From NCBI RefSeq assembly GCF_007559435.1, contig NZ_VMBP01000003.1, positions 124,001-188,000 of the forward strand: a DNA stretch of 64,000 nt. The letters are read 5' to 3'. The notes under the pieces were generated by a model. The model ran no database searches. It saw only the letters and a program-made list of their open reading frames with translations, and was not told the DNA's origin. This document shows, in pieces, positions 1-11,662 of this stretch (position 1 is the first letter of the stretch; each line of letters starts with the position of its first letter). This stretch comes from Ancylobacter moscoviensis (GTDB lineage: Bacteria; Pseudomonadota; Alphaproteobacteria; Rhizobiales; Xanthobacteraceae). The position numbers and the translations under genes were made by a program.

Positions 1-450
1 GTGATCGACAGCTGCGCGGCACCCGCCGAAGGGCGCGGCTCCACCTGGATCAACCGGCGCATCCGCAAGCTCTACTGCGATCTCTTCGCGCGCGGCTACT
101 GCCATTCGGTGGAGGCGTGGCAAGATGGCGAGCTGGTCGGCGGGCTCTACGGCGTGCGGCTCGGCCGCGCCTTTTTCGGCGAGAGCATGTTCCACACCGC
201 GCGCGACGCCTCGAAGGTGGCGCTGGTGCATCTCGTGGCGCGGCTGAAGCAGGGCGGCTTCACCCTGCTCGACACGCAGTTCGTCACCGATCATCTCAAG
301 AGCTTCGGCGCCATCGAGGTGCCCCGGCGGCACTATCACCGGCTACTGTCGCAGGCCCTGGCGGATGGCGAGGGCGATTTCTACTGCTGGCCGCCCGGCG
401 AGGCGATCACCGGCGCGCTCTGCTTGCAGTCGGTCAGCCACACGTCATAG
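1..450 (+). CDS. aat: Leucyl/phenylalanyl-tRNA--protein transferase (5' truncated by window)
   Basis: Aat transfers Leu or Phe from aminoacyl-tRNA to proteins with N-terminal Arg or Lys, marking them for ClpS/ClpAP degradation (N-degron pathway, cytoplasm). The visible 149 residues match the core and C-terminal part of the family, including [18 protein letters not shown] followed by [20 protein letters not shown] and a conserved HLKSFGA region. The reading frame is open at base 1 and the family is about 210-250 aa, so the N-terminal part lies upstream and the apparent GTG at base 1 is not the start. The 3' end overlaps the convergent DUF2155 gene by 70 bp. Confidence 0.93.
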   Translation: MIDSCAAPAEGRGSTWINRRIRKLYCDLFARGYCHSVEAWQDGELVGGLYGVRLGRAFFGESMFHTARDASKVALVHLVARLKQGGFTLLDTQFVTDHLKSFGAIEVPRRHYHRLLSQALADGEGDFYCWPPGEAITGALCLQSVSHTS

Positions 451-1031
451 ATCGGGTGCTCGACGCCGTGCAGGCCCGGGCTGGACGCGAACATCCAGCC
501 ACCGAACAACGGCTGCATCTTGCCTTCCAGCGTGATTTCCTGGACCTCGACGAAGCCCGTGGTGTTCTGCTGCTCGGTCTGCGGCCGCGTGTAGCAGGCC
601 CGCGGCGTGATGCGGAGCGCGCCGAACTGGACGGTCTCGTTGATCGCCACGTCGAAGCTGATGATGCGGCCGGTGATCTTGTCGAGGCCGGAGAACACGG
701 CGGTCTTGTTCTCGATCTTCTGATCGGGCGGCTGCACCACCTCGATGTCGCCGCTGGGACCGACCGTGGCCTGGCCGGGCACCTCGGGCTGTGTCGGGGC
801 CGGCGCGCGCGGCGCGTCCGCGTCGGGATCCTCCATGATGGAGGGAACGCCGGGACCGCCGGGCGGAGGCGAATCGGGATTGTCGACCGCGCCGGACGGC
901 ACGTCGGCCGGCGGCGCCAGCGGCTGCGAATCGACGCCGCCCTGCCAGCCCTGCTGGGCGGCGAGCGGGCCGGCGAGCGCGAGGAGCGCCACGGCCGTCA
1001 GGAGCGCAGAACGGAGCGGACCGGCGAACAT
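381..1031 (-). CDS. DUF2155 domain-containing exported protein
   Basis: A 216-aa protein with an N-terminal signal peptide ([19 protein letters not shown]), a Pro-rich linker to about residue 100, and a C-terminal DUF2155 domain. The domain shows the typical core [15 protein letters not shown], a CYTRP segment, and the ending [24 protein letters not shown]. The family is common in Alphaproteobacteria beside aat and NDUFA12, and its function is unknown. The ATG at 1031 is chosen because a GAGG lies about 8 nt upstream and the signal peptide begins directly after it; an open frame extends further upstream but lacks these features. The two conserved cysteines may form a periplasmic disulfide (inference). 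Confidence 0.85.
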   Translation of the reverse strand: MFAGPLRSALLTAVALLALAGPLAAQQGWQGGVDSQPLAPPADVPSGAVDNPDSPPPGGPGVPSIMEDPDADAPRAPAPTQPEVPGQATVGPSGDIEVVQPPDQKIENKTAVFSGLDKITGRIISFDVAINETVQFGALRITPRACYTRPQTEQQNTTGFVEVQEITLEGKMQPLFGGWMFASSPGLHGVEHPIYDVWLTDCKQSAPVIASPGGQQ

Positions 1032-1162
1032 CGGATAGCCTCGAAAGCCGCGCGCCTCGTCCGGGGCGCGCCACCGGCCAAGATGCGGGGCAATGCGGCG
1101 ATGTCGGGGCGAGCGGGACACGGGTGCACGATCCCCCGCGCGCCTTGCCGGCGGATGCGATG

Positions 1163-1576
1163 TCACTCGGGCGTCCAGGCCTTGTAGTCGCCGGTGACGG
1201 CCGGGCGGTGACCGAAGCCGAGCGTCGAGCCCGGCGGGTGATAGGCGTTCGCCGTGCCGGTCGGGTTGGGGCGATGCGGCTTCTGCCACTCGCGGGGAAC
1301 GTAGGTTTCCTCGCTCGGCGGCACATCGGAGCGCTGGTGCATCCAGGCGTGCCAGCCCGGCGGAATGGCGCTCGCCTCGGCATAGCCGTTGAAGATCACC
1401 CAGCGGCGCTCGAAGCCGAGCGTCGGGTCGATCTTGCGGCCCTTGGTGCGATAGTAGCGATTGCCGAACTCGTCCTCCCCAACGAACTCACCGTAGCGCC
1501 ACGTGTGGAAACGCGTGCCCATGGTCTGACCCTTCCACCAGGTGAAGGTCTCGGTGATGAAGTCGGAAAGCTTCAC
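1163..1576 (-). CDS. NADH:ubiquinone oxidoreductase subunit NDUFA12 homologue
   Basis: A 137-aa protein homologous to the mitochondrial complex I accessory subunit NDUFA12 (B17.2), which occurs in alphaproteobacterial complex I. The family signature is clear: TWRYGEFVGEDEFGNRYY, then FERRWVIFNGYAEASAIPPGWHAWMH and a C-terminal Pro-rich stretch ending YKAWTPE. The GTG at 1576 (protein start MKLSDF) is chosen because AGGGAC sits about 8 nt upstream and homologues typically start near this point; an in-frame ATG at 1618 would add 14 residues. The gene lies between the MFS and DUF2155 genes on the same strand, away from any nuo operon in this window. Confidence 0.9.
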   Translation of the reverse strand: MKLSDFITETFTWWKGQTMGTRFHTWRYGEFVGEDEFGNRYYRTKGRKIDPTLGFERRWVIFNGYAEASAIPPGWHAWMHQRSDVPPSEETYVPREWQKPHRPNPTGTANAYHPPGSTLGFGHRPAVTGDYKAWTPE

Positions 1577-1689
1577 GGAATTCGTCCCTGCGCCGGCTTT
1601 AAAGCTCGGGCGGAACATGCCACCCGAGCCGCCCGGTGTCCAGCCGCGCGAGCGCCCGCGCGGCGCTTACGCACGATGGAGCGAGGCGC

Positions 1690-2880
1690 TCAATCGCGGC
1701 GGCGGAACTCCGTCGTGTAGTAGGCGAGCGCCAGGGCGATGATGGCGATGCCGGCGATGGTGACGGCGCCCCAGCCGCCCCGTTCATAGAGCGGGCTCGC
1801 CAGCGCCGAGCCGAGGGCGCCGCCAAAGAAGAAGGTCGCGATATAGAGCGCGTTGAGACGCGAGCGGATCTCCGGCGCCAGCATGAAGATGGCCCGCTGC
1901 CCGAAGACGAGATTTGCCGTCACCGCGCAGTCCAGCACGATGGCGCCGATGGCGAGCACCACGACCGAGGACATCGCCGCGCCGAGTTCGGTGACGAGGA
2001 AGCCGGCGATCGCCAAAAGGAGAGCCACGCCCGTCGCCGCGCGCGAGAAGCCGCGGTCGGCGAACCAGCCGGCCAGCGGCGAGATGACGACACTCGCCGC
2101 CCCGGCGAGCGCGAAGATGGCAATTCCCTGCTGCCCGAGCCCGAATTGCGGCGCCGAGAGCAGCAGCGGCACGGCGGTCCAGAACAGGGTGAAGGCACCA
2201 AACATGGTGGCCTGATAGGCGGCGCGCCGGCGCAGCACCGGCTGCGAGCGCATGAGCGGCCAGAGCGAGCCGACGAGCGCGCGATAGGTCGCCTTCCCGC
2301 CGGGATGGCGCTGCGGCAGCGCCGCGCGCAGCCCGACGGCCAAAGCCAGCATCGCCAGCGCCGCGATCAGGAACACCGCCCGCCAGCCGAACCAGTGCGC
2401 CACCATGGAGGACACCGGCCGGGCGAGCAGGATGCCGGTCATCAGCCCGCTGACCACGCTGCCCACCTTGCGCCCGCGCTCCTCCGGCCGCGCCAGATGC
2501 GCCGCGAAGGGCACCGCCACCTGCGCCACCACCGAGCCGATGCCGTAGACCAGCGCGGCGAGCAGGAAGAGCGAAGGTGTGGTGGAGGCGAAGGCGAGGC
2601 CAAGACCCGCCGCCGCCGCGAGGATGATGGAGCCGATGAGCCGCCGGTTCTCCAGTATGTCGCCCAGCGGCACCAGCAGCAGGAGCCCCAATATGTAGCC
2701 GATCTGGCCGACCGTCACGACGAGGCTCGCCAGCGTCTCGTCGAGGCCGATGTCGTCGGCGATCAGCGCGATGAGCGGCTGGGCGTAGTAGAGATTCGCG
2801 GCGCCCAGCCCCGCCGCCAGCGCGAGCAGGAAAAAGGTGAGCGCGCCGGCGGCGGGAGCCGCGTCGGTGGATTGGGTCAT
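1690..2880 (-). CDS. MFS transporter (DHA1-like)
   Basis: A 396-aa integral membrane protein with about 12 hydrophobic segments and the typical MFS layout. The first loop carries LVVTVGQIGYILGLLLLVPLGD leading into ENRRLIG, the usual motif A region, and a central cytoplasmic loop is rich in basic residues (ALPQRHPGGK). It most resembles the drug-efflux/YnfM-like branch of DHA1 transporters (inference; the substrate cannot be read from sequence). The ATG at 2880 is chosen because hydrophobic TM1 begins about 12 residues later. The in-frame upstream extension to 3027 is Pro/Arg-rich and probably not translated. Confidence 0.85.
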   Translation of the reverse strand: MTQSTDAAPAAGALTFFLLALAAGLGAANLYYAQPLIALIADDIGLDETLASLVVTVGQIGYILGLLLLVPLGDILENRRLIGSIILAAAAGLGLAFASTTPSLFLLAALVYGIGSVVAQVAVPFAAHLARPEERGRKVGSVVSGLMTGILLARPVSSMVAHWFGWRAVFLIAALAMLALAVGLRAALPQRHPGGKATYRALVGSLWPLMRSQPVLRRRAAYQATMFGAFTLFWTAVPLLLSAPQFGLGQQGIAIFALAGAASVVISPLAGWFADRGFSRAATGVALLLAIAGFLVTELGAAMSSVVVLAIGAIVLDCAVTANLVFGQRAIFMLAPEIRSRLNALYIATFFFGGALGSALASPLYERGGWGAVTIAGIAIIALALAYYTTEFRRRD

Positions 2881-3122
2881 GGGATATGGCCGGGGCAAAA
2901 ATGGCGGAGACATGCCATTTGAGGGCGCGGGGGCCGCCTGTCCAGATGCCGGTAGGTCAGTTCGCGTGCCCGCGCATCCCTGCCGTGCGCTCCCGACAGA
3001 GGCATGCCCGACATCCCCGTTCTTCACCGCCCCTCGCGGGGGCCTGCATTCAGACTGGACTCACGGCGCGAATCCGCGCTCGATTGGAGCTTCGCGGGGT
3101 GGCGCGCGAGGACTGGCGTCAC

Positions 3123-3138
3123 CATCTATATTTAGATA
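3123..3138 (+). promoter_or_regulatory. Candidate NrdR box 1
   Basis: The core CTATATTTAG (3126-3135) matches 9 of 10 positions of the NrdR-box core CWATATATWG. It lies exactly 31 bp, about three helical turns, upstream of the second box. NrdR is the ATP/dATP-sensing repressor of ribonucleotide reductase genes and usually binds two boxes about 31-32 bp apart. The target here would be nrdJ. Confidence 0.65.
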
Positions 3139-3153
3139 TTTTTCATCCCTTCC

Positions 3154-3169
3154 ACACTAGAGTTTGTGA
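3154..3169 (+). promoter_or_regulatory. Candidate NrdR box 2
   Basis: The sequence ACACTAGAGTTTGTGA matches 12 of 16 positions of the NrdR consensus ACACWATATATWGTGT, including both outer half-sites ACAC and GTG. The linker to box 1 is 15 bp, the usual spacing for cooperative NrdR binding. Confidence 0.7.
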
Positions 3170-3443
3170 CGGAAGGTTGACGAAAAAAAGGGAGTCGGCC
3201 AGTTTGGCCTCGTCGGACGCAGCGTAGGTTTTGTGCCCGGCATCATCCAGATTGAAGCGGACTCCGTCGCCGGCATGTTGATCCCGGCGGGGCGTTGTGC
3301 GTGCCAAAAACAAGCGGGAGCGGAACGGCCGTCAGGTCGATCACGTTGCCGGAAGACAGGCGTGCGCGGACCGAGATCCGTGGCTTTGAATGTCGATGAG
3401 CGGGCCGGACGACAGGGCTCGCCGCGAAGCGGGGACGAAGAGA

Positions 3444-7160
<3,717 letters not shown>

Positions 7161-7275
7161 GTTCGCCGGACATCGACAGACGCGACGGCCGGGCGCTTGC
7201 CCGGCCGTTTGCGTTTGACGGCCCTCCCCGGCTGGCGGAAGGTGCGCGCCAACGAAAGCTCGCCGGGAGGAGCAC

Positions 7276-7686
7276 ATGAGCACGGATCAGGAGACAGGCG
7301 CGGTGACGACGGACGACGTATCGCAGCCCGCGCCGTTGCGCCGTTTCAGCGGCTCCTGCCATTGCGGCGCCGTCCATTTCGAGACGAGCCTGGACCTGTC
7401 GAAGGCGATCGCCTGCAATTGCTCGATCTGCACCACCAAGGGACTGATCCTCGCCTTCGCGCCGACGAGCGGCTTAGCGCTGCTCAGCGGCGAGGACAAG
7501 CTGAAGGAATACCGCTTCAACCGCCATGTGATCAGCCATCTGTTCTGCGCGGCCTGCGGAGTCGAGTCCTTTGCCCGCGGCACCGCGCCGGACGGCTCGG
7601 CGATGGTGGCGGTCAATGTGCGCGCGCTGCACGGTGTCGATCTTGCCGAACTCTCGCCCACCCCGTTCAACGGGCGCGCCGCCTGA
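7276..7686 (+). CDS. GFA/CENP-V domain protein
   Basis: A 136-aa protein of the glutathione-dependent formaldehyde-activating enzyme (GFA) superfamily. The zinc-binding cysteine pattern is complete: CHCGAV near residue 30, CNCSIC near 53, and CAACG near 94. The family covers GSH-formaldehyde adduct formers and many members of unknown substrate, so a formaldehyde role should not be assumed. A strong ribosome binding site (GGGAGGAGCAC) precedes the ATG. It is followed by a bidirectional terminator shared with the convergent cold-shock gene. Confidence 0.88.
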   Translation: MSTDQETGAVTTDDVSQPAPLRRFSGSCHCGAVHFETSLDLSKAIACNCSICTTKGLILAFAPTSGLALLSGEDKLKEYRFNRHVISHLFCAACGVESFARGTAPDGSAMVAVNVRALHGVDLAELSPTPFNGRAA

Positions 7687-7736
7687 GACCGGGACGAGGC
7701 GCCCATGCCCCGCCCTTCGACCATGAGCACGGAAAC

Positions 7737-7769
7737 AAAAAAGCCGCCGGCCCAAGGCCAGCGGCTTTT
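7737..7769. terminator. Bidirectional intrinsic terminator
   Basis: AAAAGCCGCCGGCC (7739-7752) pairs with GGCCAGCGGCTTTT (7756-7769) around a 3-nt loop with one mismatch. The A-rich left side and T-rich right side let it serve both the GFA gene (+) and the cold-shock gene (-). Confidence 0.88.
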
Positions 7770-7813
7770 CCGATCTTGATCGTGTGAGGCGGCCCGCCGG
7801 ACGCCTCCGGCAA

Positions 7814-8029
7814 TCAGCCGACGCGCAGGTTGACCGCGGAGGTCTTGCCCGAGCGCTGGTCGGTCTGCAGCTCGAAGGACACCTTCTCGCCGTCACGCAG
7901 GCCCTGCAGGCCCGAACGCTGGACCGCGCTGATGTGGACGAACACGTCCTTGCCCGCGCCATCAGGCTGAATGAAGCCGTAGCCCTTCTGGTCGTTGAAC
8001 CACTTAACGGTGCCGGTCTGGGTAGACAT
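7814..8029 (-). CDS. Cold-shock domain protein (copy 1)
   Basis: A 71-aa single cold-shock domain protein of the CspA family, an RNA/ssDNA-binding chaperone. The RNP1 motif KGYGFIQP and RNP2 motif VFVHISAV are intact. The true start is the ATG at 8029 (MSTQTGTVKWFN); a longer open frame upstream would precede the domain and is not credible. It is almost identical to the next gene upstream (8320-8532) at both protein and DNA level. The roughly 290-bp spacer between the two probably includes its promoter and 5' UTR. Confidence 0.95.
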   Translation of the reverse strand: MSTQTGTVKWFNDQKGYGFIQPDGAGKDVFVHISAVQRSGLQGLRDGEKVSFELQTDQRSGKTSAVNLRVG

Positions 8030-8319
8030 AGTGGGTAGTCTCTCGCATCGAGGTTGCACATTCAGCGGGGACATGGCCCCCACCGCTGGGTCGAATTTGG
8101 AAGAAAAGCTGAACGTGCACCTGCGTGCGCAAGGTGAAACGGCCCAGAGTCCAGCCAAAGTCTGCGCAGGAGACTAGCGCGAATGGCTGTCTTTGCAAGG
8201 GGCAGCAACATTATATGAATCGCCCGCAGCAGAAATGTCGTCGATCCAAGAGGAGCGACGACATTGTATTTCCTCCAAACGGACAACCCAGTCCGTTTCG
8301 CGCGCGTCGAAAGCGCGGC

Positions 8320-8532
8320 TCAGAGCGGGCGCAGGTTGACCGCGGAGGTCTTGCCCGAGCGCTGGTCGGTCTGCAGCTCGAAGGAAATCTTGTCACCGTC
8401 GCGCAGGCCCTGCAGGCCCGAACGCTGGACCGCGCTGATGTGGACGAACACGTCCTTGCCGCCGCTGTCGGGCTGGATGAAACCATAGCCCTTCTGCTCG
8501 TTGAACCACTTAACCGTGCCGGTATCCGCCAT
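8320..8532 (-). CDS. Cold-shock domain protein (copy 2)
   Basis: A 70-aa CspA-family protein starting MADTGTVKWFNEQ. It has intact RNP1 (KGYGFIQP) and RNP2 (VFVHISAV). It differs from copy 1 only at the N-terminus, a few central residues (DSGG for DGAG, DKI for EKV) and the last three residues. The two genes are in tandem on the same strand but about 290 bp apart, so each probably has its own promoter. The 260 bp upstream of this gene contain no other gene that I can support. Confidence 0.95.
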   Translation of the reverse strand: MADTGTVKWFNEQKGYGFIQPDSGGKDVFVHISAVQRSGLQGLRDGDKISFELQTDQRSGKTSAVNLRPL

Positions 8533-8794
8533 TAGAAAGAACCTTCGAGACCTGTGTAACAGCCGGCGCCCCGCGAGGACCGCCGATTTCGCAGCCGACT
8601 TTTGCGAAGAACCGCTCGCCCGGAGGGTCGCCCAGTCATTCAGACAAATTCGTGCCGCCCAGCAGCTTGGTCAGAAATATGGCAATTCCACGGCAAGAAC
8701 GGCCACATTTCGAGCACAAAGCAGCTTTTAGGCGAAAAACATTCCGCTACGTCATCGCTCCGATGCTGACTGAAGAGCGGAACGAAGCACCCGC

Positions 8795-9112
8795 TCAACG
8801 GCAGTGGCGGCGGTCCACCCGCACGATCCGGCCATTGCGCTGCTGCACATAGCACCGCCCGTTTCGCCAGAAATAAGAAGAGCGCGCACGGCGGCTGCGG
8901 TTGGCGCCGACGGCGGCGCCCGTTCCCGCGCCGATGAGCGCCCCCGCCGCGGCTCCGCCGCCGCTCCCCGTCACCGCGCCGCCGATGACCGCGCCGGTCG
9001 CGCCACCGATCAGGGCGCCGCGCGCCGTGTCATTGCGCGCGCTCGCCGGCGCGGCGAAGCAGAGGGCCAGCCCGGCGGCCAGCAGGGCGGCGAATGTCCA
9101 GCGATGCGACAT
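8795..9112 (-). CDS. Small exported glycine-zipper protein
   Basis: A 105-aa protein with an N-terminal signal peptide (FAALLAAGLALCFAAPASA), then a Gly/Ala-rich segment of about 40 residues with repeated GXXXG spacing (GALIGGATGAVIGGAVTGSG and onward), characteristic of glycine-zipper membrane-associated domains. The C-terminal 30 residues are basic and aromatic with two cysteines. Such proteins are often envelope-stress or outer-membrane associated, but no specific function can be assigned. The ATG at 9112 is preceded by CTGGAGAG with good spacing; an upstream in-frame ATG at 9151 is less likely. Confidence 0.82.
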   Translation of the reverse strand: MSHRWTFAALLAAGLALCFAAPASARNDTARGALIGGATGAVIGGAVTGSGGGAAAGALIGAGTGAAVGANRSRRARSSYFWRNGRCYVQQRNGRIVRVDRRHCR

Positions 9113-9219
9113 GAAACTCTCCAGGAAAAAGGCAGGCGCGATCCCTCGCACCTGCCTAGCCGATCCGGTGAGCGGGCGCCCTTGCGCCCGATCAAACTGG
9201 CGAGCGAACCGTTAAACGG

Positions 9220-11499
9220 TCAGCAGCCCTGCGCCTCGACCACCGCGATGGCCGTCATGTTCACGATCCCACGCGCCGTGACCGAGGGGGTGAGGATGTG
9301 CGCTGGCCGCGCCGTGCCGAGCAGGATCGGCCCGACGGGCAGCGCATCGCCGAACACCTTCACCATCTGGTAGCCGATATTGGCGGCATCGAGATTGGGC
9401 ATCACGAGGATGTTGGCGACGCCCTGCAGGCGGCTCTCCGGCATCACGCGCTCGCGCATCTCGGGCACCAGCGCGCTGTCGCCTTCCATCTCGCCGTCGA
9501 CCATCAGGCCGGGAGCCCGCTCCAGCAGCAGCTCGAGGGTATCGCGCATCTTGGTGGCGCTGGCGTCGTCGCGGCTGCCGAAGTCGGAGTGCGACAGCAG
9601 CGCCACCTTCGGCTCGATGCCGAAGCGCTTCACATGCGCGGCGGCGAGTTGGGCCATCTCGGCCAGATCCTCGGCCGAAGGGTCGAGCGTGACCTGCGTA
9701 TCGCACAGGAAGAACGCGCCCTTCGACGTCAGCAGCATGGAGAGCGCCGCCACGTCGCGCACGCCGGGCGCGATGCCGATGATGGTGCGGATGTGGCGCA
9801 GGTGGCGGATGAAGCGCCCCTCCACGCCGCACAGCATGGTATCGGCATCGCCGCGCAGCACCGCTAGGGCGGCGATCACGGTCGGCGTCGTGCGCACCAG
9901 CGTGCGGGCGAGCTCGGGCGTCACGCCGCGGCGGCCGGCGCGCTCGACATAGGTGCTTACATAGTCGCGGTAGCGCGGATCGTCCTCGGGATTGATGAGG
10001 TCGAACTCCTGGCCCGGGCGGATGGACAGGCCGAAGCGCTGAAGGCGGGTCTCGATCACCGAGGGACGGCCGATGAGGATCGGGCGCGCCAGCCCCTCCT
10101 CCACCACCACCTGCGCGGCGCGCAGGATGCGCTCGTCCTCTCCCTCGGCGTAGATCACGCGCTTGGGCGCCTGCTTGGCGAGGGTGAAGATCGGCTTCAT
10201 CACCAGGCCGGAACGGAACACGAAACGGTCGAGCTGCTCCAGATAGGCGTCGAAATCGGCGATCGGCCGCCTGGCGACGCCCGAATCCATCGCCGCCTTG
10301 GCGACCGCCGGGGCGATGCGCAGGATGAGGCGCGGATCGAAGGGCGAGGGAATGAGCGAGTTGGGGCCGAACACCGGCGTCTCGCCACCATAGGCACGGG
10401 CGACGACGTCGGAAGGCGTCTCCCGCGCCAGCTCGGCGATGGCGTTCACCACCGCGACCTTCATCTCCTCGTTGATCGTGGTCGCCTCGGCATCCAGCGC
10501 GCCACGGAAGATGAAGGGGAAGCACAGGACGTTGTTGACCTGGTTCGGGAAGTCCGAGCGGCCGGTGCAGATCATCGCGTCCGGGCGCGCCTCGCGGGCG
10601 AGGTCCGGCATGATCTCCGGCGTCGGGTTGGCCAGCGCCATGATGAGCGGACGCTCGCCCATGGTCTTCAGCATTTCGGGCTTGAGCACCCCGCCGGCCG
10701 ACAGGCCGATGAAGATGTCCGCGCCCACGATCACCTCGGCGAGCGAGCGCGCGTCGGTCTTCTGCGCGAAGGCCCCCTTATAGGGGTCCATCAGCTTCTC
10801 GCGGCCTTCATAGACCACGCCTTCGATGTCGGTGACCCAGATGTTCTCGCGCGCGGCGCCCATGGAGAGCAGCAGGTTGAGCGTGGCGATGGCCGCCGCG
10901 CCGGCGCCGGAGGTGACGATCTTCACGTCCGACAGCTGCTTGCCGCCGATGTGCAGCGCGTTGACGATCGCCGCCGCGACGATGATCGCCGTGCCGTGCT
11001 GATCGTCGTGGAACACCGGGATGTTCATCTTCTCGCGCAGCCGGGTCTCGATCTCGAAACACTCGGGCGCCTTGATGTCTTCGAGGTTGATGCCGCCGAA
11101 GGTCGGCTCCAGCGCCGCCACCACGCTCACCACGTGGTCGGGCTCCAGCGCGTTGATCTCGATGTCGAAGACGTCGATGCCGGCGAATTTCTTGAAGAGG
11201 ACCGCTTTGCCCTCCATCACCGGCTTGGAAGCCTCCGGGCCGATATTGCCGAGGCCCAGCACCGCGGTGCCGTTCGACACCACCGCGACGAGGTTCTGCC
11301 GGGCGGTAAGCTCGGAGACCAGCGGCTTGTCGGCCGCGATCGCCTCGCAGACGGCGGCAACGCCGGGAGTATAGGCAAGAGCGAGATCGCGCTGGTTTGC
11401 GAGCGGCTTGGTCGGCTGGATCTCCAGCTTACCCGGCCGGGGCATGCGGTGATAGAACATCGCGCCCGAGCGCAGATCATCGGAAATATAAGACGCCAT
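9220..11499 (-). CDS. maeB: NADP-type malic enzyme fused to phosphotransacetylase-like domain
   Basis: A 759-aa fusion. The N-terminal half (about 1-400) is a malic enzyme oxidising malate to pyruvate and CO2 with NAD(P): it carries [17 protein letters not shown], the [14 protein letters not shown] region and the Rossmann segment [20 protein letters not shown]. The C-terminal half (about 430-759) resembles phosphate acetyl/butyryl transferase ([20 protein letters not shown]) and in MaeB-type enzymes acts as a regulatory domain binding acetyl-CoA rather than a catalyst (known family property). GAAGGAAACGTC precedes the ATG. It is monocistronic and divergent from the 664-aa hypothetical gene. 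Confidence 0.95.
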   Translation of the reverse strand: MASYISDDLRSGAMFYHRMPRPGKLEIQPTKPLANQRDLALAYTPGVAAVCEAIAADKPLVSELTARQNLVAVVSNGTAVLGLGNIGPEASKPVMEGKAVLFKKFAGIDVFDIEINALEPDHVVSVVAALEPTFGGINLEDIKAPECFEIETRLREKMNIPVFHDDQHGTAIIVAAAIVNALHIGGKQLSDVKIVTSGAGAAAIATLNLLLSMGAARENIWVTDIEGVVYEGREKLMDPYKGAFAQKTDARSLAEVIVGADIFIGLSAGGVLKPEMLKTMGERPLIMALANPTPEIMPDLAREARPDAMICTGRSDFPNQVNNVLCFPFIFRGALDAEATTINEEMKVAVVNAIAELARETPSDVVARAYGGETPVFGPNSLIPSPFDPRLILRIAPAVAKAAMDSGVARRPIADFDAYLEQLDRFVFRSGLVMKPIFTLAKQAPKRVIYAEGEDERILRAAQVVVEEGLARPILIGRPSVIETRLQRFGLSIRPGQEFDLINPEDDPRYRDYVSTYVERAGRRGVTPELARTLVRTTPTVIAALAVLRGDADTMLCGVEGRFIRHLRHIRTIIGIAPGVRDVAALSMLLTSKGAFFLCDTQVTLDPSAEDLAEMAQLAAAHVKRFGIEPKVALLSHSDFGSRDDASATKMRDTLELLLERAPGLMVDGEMEGDSALVPEMRERVMPESRLQGVANILVMPNLDAANIGYQMVKVFGDALPVGPILLGTARPAHILTPSVTARGIVNMTAIAVVEAQGC

Positions 11500-11662
11500 G
11501 ACGTTTCCTTCCCCCGGAGCTGGCGGCGGAGCATAGGGTTTCTGCTTCGCCGTACAACGTCTTTCCCATTTTGTAATGCCCGCCTTTCGACGGTTGGTTT
11601 ATGGTGCCCTCCCAGGCGTGCGGCCCGAGGCCGCGCCCCCGTCCTTCTCAGGTCATGCCCGC

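Larger units (their letters stand above)
2881..3443. other. 563-bp intergenic regulatory region between the MFS gene and nrdJ
   Basis: No protein or RNA gene is recognised here. The left part should hold the promoter of the divergent MFS gene. The right part holds two NrdR-box-like sites (3123-3169) and then a leader of about 270 nt before nrdJ. That leader contains a GC hairpin (CGCCGG at about 3269 pairing with CCGGCG at about 3285) and a motif resembling the B12 box at 3348-3361. The only AT-rich patch in the region is 3126-3143, which probably marks the nrdJ promoter (inference). Confidence 0.7.

Noticed and set aside
9171-9192. GC hairpin (CGGGCGC/GCGCCCG) after maeB as an intrinsic terminator
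   Set aside because: The stem is short and no T-run follows on the minus strand, so I did not list it as a terminator.
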